A stretch of DNA of 10,015 nt from Planctomycetota bacterium (GTDB taxonomy: Bacteria; Planctomycetota; B129-G9): assembly GCA_030622295.1 (NCBI GenBank), contig JAUXGI010000019.1, forward strand, positions 1 to 10,015, in the 5' to 3' direction. How positions within the stretch are numbered: position 1 is the stretch's first letter; every line of letters starts with the position of its first letter. Both the position numbers and the translations under genes were made by a program. A model generated the notes under the pieces. That model ran no database searches. It was not told the origin of the DNA and saw only the letters and a program-made list of their open reading frames with translations. Below are positions 6,237 through 10,015 of this stretch, piece by piece.

Positions 6237-6384
6237 GAGGCTCGGGGAGTCAGACCCTTCCCGGCGGCCCTTGGCCGCTCTTATACTTCCGGTTTGCATG
6301 ACCTCGGAAATAATGCTCGAGAAGAGGAAACGCGAAAGGAAAGAAGCCGCCGAGGGCGATCCCGCAAGGCGGGGCGGATGGTTC
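6237..6384. repeat. REP/MITE-like repeat region between dnaE and the acetyltransferase gene
   Basis: GAGGCTCGGGG at 6237-6247 and its reverse complement at 6374-6384 form 11-bp inverted ends of a 148-bp block. The left end continues as GGCTCGGGGAGTCAGACCCT (6239-6258), which is an exact 20-nt reverse-complement copy of 4755-4774 inside the MITE. A 6-bp hairpin (GCGGCC 6264-6269, GGCCGC 6273-6278, loop CTT) follows. I see no target duplication at its borders, so it may be a decayed or differently built family member. The remainder of the gap (6208-6420) holds only the acetyltransferase ribosome binding site and a lone TATAAG on the minus strand (6285-6280) without a matching -35. Confidence 0.6.
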
Positions 6385-6420
6385 CCCGAGCCTCTTTTCT
6401 CTCGTGGTAAGAAATGCGGG

Positions 6421-9400
6421 CTAGTTCAAGGCTACACAGCCGGACCCCAGCAGGTTGTCGACTGCGGCTACCAGTTTCTCCGATGGCGAGACGAACAGGT
6501 TTCGGTCAACCATGAGGGATGTCTTTTGCCCGTCCTCACGAAAGTCGAGCACCACCGGGCACTCGCCCGCGTTTTCATAGAGTATCTCTTTGAGCGCTTC
6601 TAATGTCTCTTCTTCCAGCCCCACGCAGTTCAGCCGTACCGTCACTCGCCTGGTCAGGCGTTCGTAGGCCTCCTCTATCGGGATGGCTTCGGATACGATG
6701 ACGCTGGGCTCTTCACCTTTCGTGTCGACTTTGCCTCGGATGAACAGCACCGCATCGTTGTCTATGACCGATGCGAATTTCTCGTAGGTTTCCGGCCAGA
6801 ATATCGCCTTGCACTTGCCGCTGAGGTCCTCCAGTTCCGCCACGGCCATCGGTTTGCCCTTGCGTGTTACCTTGCGCTTTACGCCGTGTATCGTACAGCC
6901 CATCGTTATGGTGTTGCCGTCGCGAAGTCCGGGCATGTCCGAGGCGGTCATGTTGGAGAAGCACCGAATCAGCGCCTCGTAACGCGCCAGCGGATGGCTG
7001 GTCACGTAGAAGCCCAGCGATTCCTTTTCGTTCTTGAGGAGTGTTGTCTCGGACCATTCCTCGACGCCGGGCAGCGCTTCACTCACCCGGCCTGCGGCGT
7101 TCTGCTGGAAGTCGCCGAACATGCTCGTCTGCCCGCACCTCTTGTCCTGCTGTGCACGCGCGCCGAACTGCAGCGCCTGGTCCGCCACGGCCGTCAGTTG
7201 CGACCTGTGCGCCCCCAGCGAGTCAAATGCGCCGCACTTGATGAGGCTTTCTACCGTCGAGCGGTTGATGGCCCTGCTGTCGACCCGCTCGCAGAAATCG
7301 TATATCGACTTGAACTCGCCGCCTTCTTTGCGCGCCGCGACGATGGCCTCCACCGACCTGGCGCCCACGTTCTTTACCGCCACCAGGCCGAAATGAATCC
7401 TGTCGTTTTCCACGGTGAACCGGACGTCACTTGTGTTCACGTGCGGCGGCACCACATCTATGCCCATCCTGCGGCATTCCTTTATATGTTCGGCTATCTT
7501 GTCGGAATTGCCCGTATCGCACGTCAGCAGCGCCGCCATGTACTCCACCGGGTAATTGGCCTTCAGGTATGCCGTCTGGTAGGTTATCAGGCCGTATGCC
7601 GTGGAGTGGCCCTTGTTGAAGCCGTAGGATGCGAAGTAGGTGATGAGTTCGAAAACCTCCTTCGCAATCTTTTCGCTGACACCTTTGGATTTGCAGCCCC
7701 GCAGGAACTCTTCGGTCATGCCGGCTACGTAGTCGTGCTGTTTCTTGCTTATCGCCTTGATGAGCGAGAGCGCCTTCGCCATCGGTATGCCGCCCATCTG
7801 GTTGACTATCTGCATTATCTGTCCCTGGTAGACCATCACGCCGTGGGTTTCTTTCAAGGGGCCTTCCATGAGGGGATGCAGGTACTCGACCTTGCGGCGG
7901 CCGTGACGGCGCTGGATGAACTCGTCCACCATGCCGCCGCCCAGCGGGCCCGGGCGGTAGAGCGCTATCATCACGATGATGTCCTTGATGCAGTCGGGCT
8001 TGAGTTTCACCAGAAGGTCGCGAAAGCCCGATGATTCGACCTGGAAGACGCCCTTCGTCTCGCCCCGCGACAGCAGCGCGAACGTCTTCTCGTCGTTCAA
8101 CGGGAGGGATGAGAAATTCATCTCCACCCCTTTGTTCTGCTTCAGGAGTTCGGCGGTTGCGTGCATCACCGTGAGCGTGCGCAGGCCCAGGAAATCCATC
8201 TTCAGGAGGCCCGCCGCCTCGATCATCTTCATGTCCCACTGCGATGTCACTTCCCCGTCAGGGCTCTTGTAGAGGGGAATGTATTCCGTCAGGGGCCTGT
8301 CGGCGATAATCACGCCGGCCGCGTGCACGGACGCATGGCGTGCCAGTCCCTCCAGCCGCAGCGATATATCGAACAGTTTTTTTATCCGCGGCTCCTTCTC
8401 GTAGCGCGTGCGCAAATCGGGGTCTGAGGCGATGGCATCCTTCAGGCTTGAGCCGGTCGGCGGGATTTTCTTCGCGATGGTGTTGACCTCCGCCAGCGGG
8501 ACATTGAGCACGCGCCCCACGTCGCGCACTGCGCCGCGCGCCGCCATCGTTCCGAACGTGATTATCTGCGAGACGCAGTCCGACCCGTACTTGTTGCGCA
8601 CGTACTCTATCACTTTCTCGCGGCCGTTCATGCAGAAGTCGATGTCTATGTCCGGCATCTCTCGCCGGTCGACGTCGATGAACCTGGCGAAGAGGATGTC
8701 GTACTTTATCGGGTCAACGCCCGTTATGCGCAGGCAGTATGCAACCAGGCTGCCGCACACGGAGCCGCGCCCCGGCCCGACGGGTATGCCGTTTTCGCGC
8801 GCAAAGCGCACGAAGTCCCACACGATTAAAAAGTAACTCGCCAGGCCCATCTTCTTGATGGTGTCAATCTCATATTCCAGCCTGTCCAGGTATTCCTGCG
8901 GCGGCTCTGGAAACCGCTGCCGCAGGCCCTCGCGGCACAGTTCCTCAAAATACTGCTCTTGTGTCTTGCCTTCAGGCGGGTCGAAGCGCGGGAAGTGCAT
9001 CTCGTCGAAAGTCAACTCCAGATTGCACCTGTTCGCTATCGCCAGCGTGTTCTCGATTGCGCCGTCGATGCCCTGGAACAACTCCTGCATCTCCTTGACG
9101 CTCTTGAAGTACATCTGGTCGGTTTGCATGCGGAGACGTTTCTGGTCCTCGACCAGTTTGCCCGTATTGATGCAAAGCATTGCGTCGTGCGCTTCGGAAT
9201 CCTCGCGTTTCAGGTAGTGTACGTCGTTGGTGCACACGATCGGCAGGCCGGTCTTTTTACTGAGTTCCACCATTCCCGCGCACATCTTTTTCTGGTTTGT
9301 GATGCCGTGGTCCTGCACCTCCAGGTAGAAGTCGCCCTCGCCCATGATGTCGCGGTACTCCAGCGCCGCCTGCTCCGCGCCCGCCATGTCGCCGGCGATA

Positions 9401-9846
9401 ATCAGGCGGGCCACCTGGCCGCTCATGCAGCCGCTCAGCGCTATCAGCCCGGCGTGGTGTTGCTTCAGCAGTTCCCGGTCAATGCGCGGTTTGTAGTAAA
9501 AGCCGGTGAGGTACGCTTCCGAAGAGAGTTTCAGCAGGTTGTAATAGCCCTCTGTGTTACGGATCAGAAGTGTCAGGTGATGTGATGTCGCTTCGTTTTC
9601 CCGCGCGGACTTGTCCAGGCGGCTGCCCGGCGCCACGTACGCCTCGCAGCCCACTATGGGCTTGATGCCGCCCGCCAGGCACTTCTTGTAGAACTCCATC
9701 GCGCCGAACATGTTCCCGTGGTCGGTCAGCGCCAGCGCCGGCATTTTCGCCCTGACCGCCGCCTCCACCAGATTGTCTATCGTTGACGCACCGTCAAGCA
9801 GGCTGTAGTGACTGTGCGTATGAAGATGAACAAACCGGCTCCCCAT
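6421..9846 (-). CDS. dnaE: DNA polymerase III subunit alpha (DnaE)
   Basis: This is the replicative polymerase's catalytic subunit, 1141 residues with the start used here, close to the E. coli length. The order is PHP domain (1 to about 270), polymerase palm/fingers of the C family, a tandem helix-hairpin-helix region, an OB fold (about 980-1055) and a C-terminal domain. The catalytic aspartates are visible in MPDIDIDF (Asp399, Asp401) and KMDFLGLRTL (Asp551). VGPGRGSVCGSLVAY (about 356-370) is also characteristic. QTSMF at 906-910 fits the internal beta-clamp-binding motif (QxxMF-like). The PHP domain keeps HTH (His9, His11), DHGN (Asp42, His43), Glu68, His89/His90, Cys140, and Asp208/His210, so it may bind metal. 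I choose ATG 9846 over an in-frame ATG at 9876 because GGGGGGAG lies six bases before it and the family N-terminus (RFVHLHTHSHYSLLDG) begins there. Confidence 0.97.
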   Translation of the reverse strand: MGSRFVHLHTHSHYSLLDGASTIDNLVEAAVRAKMPALALTDHGNMFGAMEFYKKCLAGGIKPIVGCEAYVAPGSRLDKSARENEATSHHLTLLIRNTEGYYNLLKLSSEAYLTGFYYKPRIDRELLKQHHAGLIALSGCMSGQVARLIIAGDMAGAEQAALEYRDIMGEGDFYLEVQDHGITNQKKMCAGMVELSKKTGLPIVCTNDVHYLKREDSEAHDAMLCINTGKLVEDQKRLRMQTDQMYFKSVKEMQELFQGIDGAIENTLAIANRCNLELTFDEMHFPRFDPPEGKTQEQYFEELCREGLRQRFPEPPQEYLDRLEYEIDTIKKMGLASYFLIVWDFVRFARENGIPVGPGRGSVCGSLVAYCLRITGVDPIKYDILFARFIDVDRREMPDIDIDFCMNGREKVIEYVRNKYGSDCVSQIITFGTMAARGAVRDVGRVLNVPLAEVNTIAKKIPPTGSSLKDAIASDPDLRTRYEKEPRIKKLFDISLRLEGLARHASVHAAGVIIADRPLTEYIPLYKSPDGEVTSQWDMKMIEAAGLLKMDFLGLRTLTVMHATAELLKQNKGVEMNFSSLPLNDEKTFALLSRGETKGVFQVESSGFRDLLVKLKPDCIKDIIVMIALYRPGPLGGGMVDEFIQRRHGRRKVEYLHPLMEGPLKETHGVMVYQGQIMQIVNQMGGIPMAKALSLIKAISKKQHDYVAGMTEEFLRGCKSKGVSEKIAKEVFELITYFASYGFNKGHSTAYGLITYQTAYLKANYPVEYMAALLTCDTGNSDKIAEHIKECRRMGIDVVPPHVNTSDVRFTVENDRIHFGLVAVKNVGARSVEAIVAARKEGGEFKSIYDFCERVDSRAINRSTVESLIKCGAFDSLGAHRSQLTAVADQALQFGARAQQDKRCGQTSMFGDFQQNAAGRVSEALPGVEEWSETTLLKNEKESLGFYVTSHPLARYEALIRCFSNMTASDMPGLRDGNTITMGCTIHGVKRKVTRKGKPMAVAELEDLSGKCKAIFWPETYEKFASVIDNDAVLFIRGKVDTKGEEPSVIVSEAIPIEEAYERLTRRVTVRLNCVGLEEETLEALKEILYENAGECPVVLDFREDGQKTSLMVDRNLFVSPSEKLVAAVDNLLGSGCVALN

Positions 9847-9852
9847 GCTCGG

Positions 9853-9860
9853 CTCCCCCC
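9853..9860 (-). promoter_or_regulatory. Ribosome binding site that decides the dnaE start
   Basis: GGGGGGAG lies six bases before the ATG at 9846, inside the frame extended from ATG 9876. The upstream ATG lacks any comparable purine-rich site, so 9846 is the likely start. Confidence 0.7.
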
Positions 9861-9899
9861 TTTTGATTGGTGACATGAAAACTCGGAATGGTTCCCGAA

Positions 9900-9926
9900 A
9901 TTATCAAAAACCCCTCTCCGTGTCAA
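9900..9926 (-). promoter_or_regulatory. Probable sigma70-type promoter of dnaE
   Basis: On the minus strand TTGACA (9926-9921) is followed after 15 bases by GATAAT (9905-9900), a 5-of-6 -10 box at slightly short spacing. Transcription would start near 9893, about 47 nt before the dnaE ATG. The TTG of the -35 box is the last three bases of the adjacent palindrome, and ACA is flanking DNA. The hexamers are good; the 15-nt spacer lowers confidence. Confidence 0.55.
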
Positions 9927-9992
9927 CGCCCCCTCGTCAATAACAGCAAAAGGGGTCAGACCCTTTTTGCTGTTAGTGACGAGGGGGCGTTG
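9924..9992. repeat. Near-perfect 69-bp palindrome upstream of dnaE
   Basis: Arms of about 30 bases (CAACGCCCCCTCGTCA... at 9924 and ...TGACGAGGGGGCGTTG ending at 9992) pair with one mismatch (9941 T region against 9976 G) and one extra T in the right arm's T-run (9964-9968 against four A at 9948-9951). The centre is GGGGTCAGACCC (9952-9963), the same core as in the MITE and in the repeat before the acetyltransferase gene. If transcribed either way it would make a very stable hairpin. The A and T tracts flank the core rather than follow the stem, so it is not a standard terminator. No target duplication is evident. Confidence 0.8.
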
Positions 9993-10015
9993 GGGGGGAT
10001 TAAAGAATTGCAGGT

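Noticed and set aside
6298..6420. Purine-rich plus-strand reading frame starting MTSEIMLEKRKRERKE between dnaE and the acetyltransferase gene
   Set aside because: It looks peptide-like and charged but has no ribosome binding site, spans an inverted-repeat end and runs on into antisense dnaE. It is more likely repeat DNA.
6886..8034. A 382-codon plus-strand open frame opposite dnaE
   Set aside because: It lies within conserved DnaE coding sequence, has a histidine/valine/arginine-rich composition typical of reverse-strand shadows, and has no domain.
9847..9876. Ten-residue N-terminal extension of DnaE from ATG 9876
   Set aside because: It contains the strong ribosome binding site for ATG 9846 and does not match the family N-terminus.
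9983..9998. G-runs at the right edge as a G-quadruplex
   Set aside because: Only two long G-runs lie close together; four are needed, and the first run belongs to the palindrome arm.
1..10015. CRISPR array, tRNA or rRNA genes, phage, toxin-antitoxin or defence genes
   Set aside because: No regularly spaced repeats, no tRNA- or rRNA-like sequence noticed in the gaps between genes, and every coding region is accounted for by the genes listed.

Overview
The window is a stretch of an ordinary bacterial chromosome. It is GC-rich (judged by eye, not counted) and densely coded. Every gene I can support lies on the minus strand, so reading order runs from the right edge to the left. The gene content (DnaE-type polymerase III alpha subunit, SurE, LysA making lysine from meso-diaminopimelate, HDOD protein, soluble PAS histidine kinase) fits a free-living Gram-negative bacterium. 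The intergenic palindromes resemble those seen in Planctomycetota/PVC, deltaproteobacterial and related uncultured genomes. I cannot fix the phylum from the sequence.

Layout in transcription order: dnaE (9846-6421), with a recognisable promoter and a strong ribosome binding site; a GNAT acetyltransferase (6207-5725); surE (5595-4822), with its own near-consensus sigma70-type promoter and a hairpin at the predicted mRNA 5' end; an UPF0173/YtkL-like metallo-beta-lactamase-fold hydrolase (4613-3963); a three-gene signalling cluster made of a 109-residue protein (3896-3567), an HDOD protein (3558-2707) and a soluble PAS-histidine kinase (2630-1452); lysA (1388-126); and the first ten codons of another gene with a good ribosome binding site, running off the left edge. 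No gene-free stretch exceeds about 210 bases.

The most interesting content is intergenic. Between surE and the UPF0173 gene sits a 168-bp element with perfect 18-bp terminal inverted repeats. It is flanked by a 6-bp direct duplication (TATTTA) and has a nested palindromic core: a miniature inverted-repeat transposable element (MITE). It landed exactly on the surE stop codon and regenerated it. Removing the element and one duplication copy leaves surE and the hydrolase gene only 34 nt apart, so the insertion appears to have split a tight operon. Its core contains a 20-nt sequence repeated exactly between dnaE and the GNAT gene. A shorter version of that core (GGGGTCAGACCC) is the centre of a nearly perfect 69-bp palindrome just upstream of dnaE, whose edge supplies half of the dnaE -35 box. 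A fourth, different palindrome lies upstream of the surE promoter. Together these suggest a resident family of REP/MITE-like repeats at gene borders. No transposase is in the window.

I see no rRNA, tRNA, CRISPR array, prophage or defence system. The coding part is largely conserved housekeeping; the small signalling cluster is the least ordinary coding segment.
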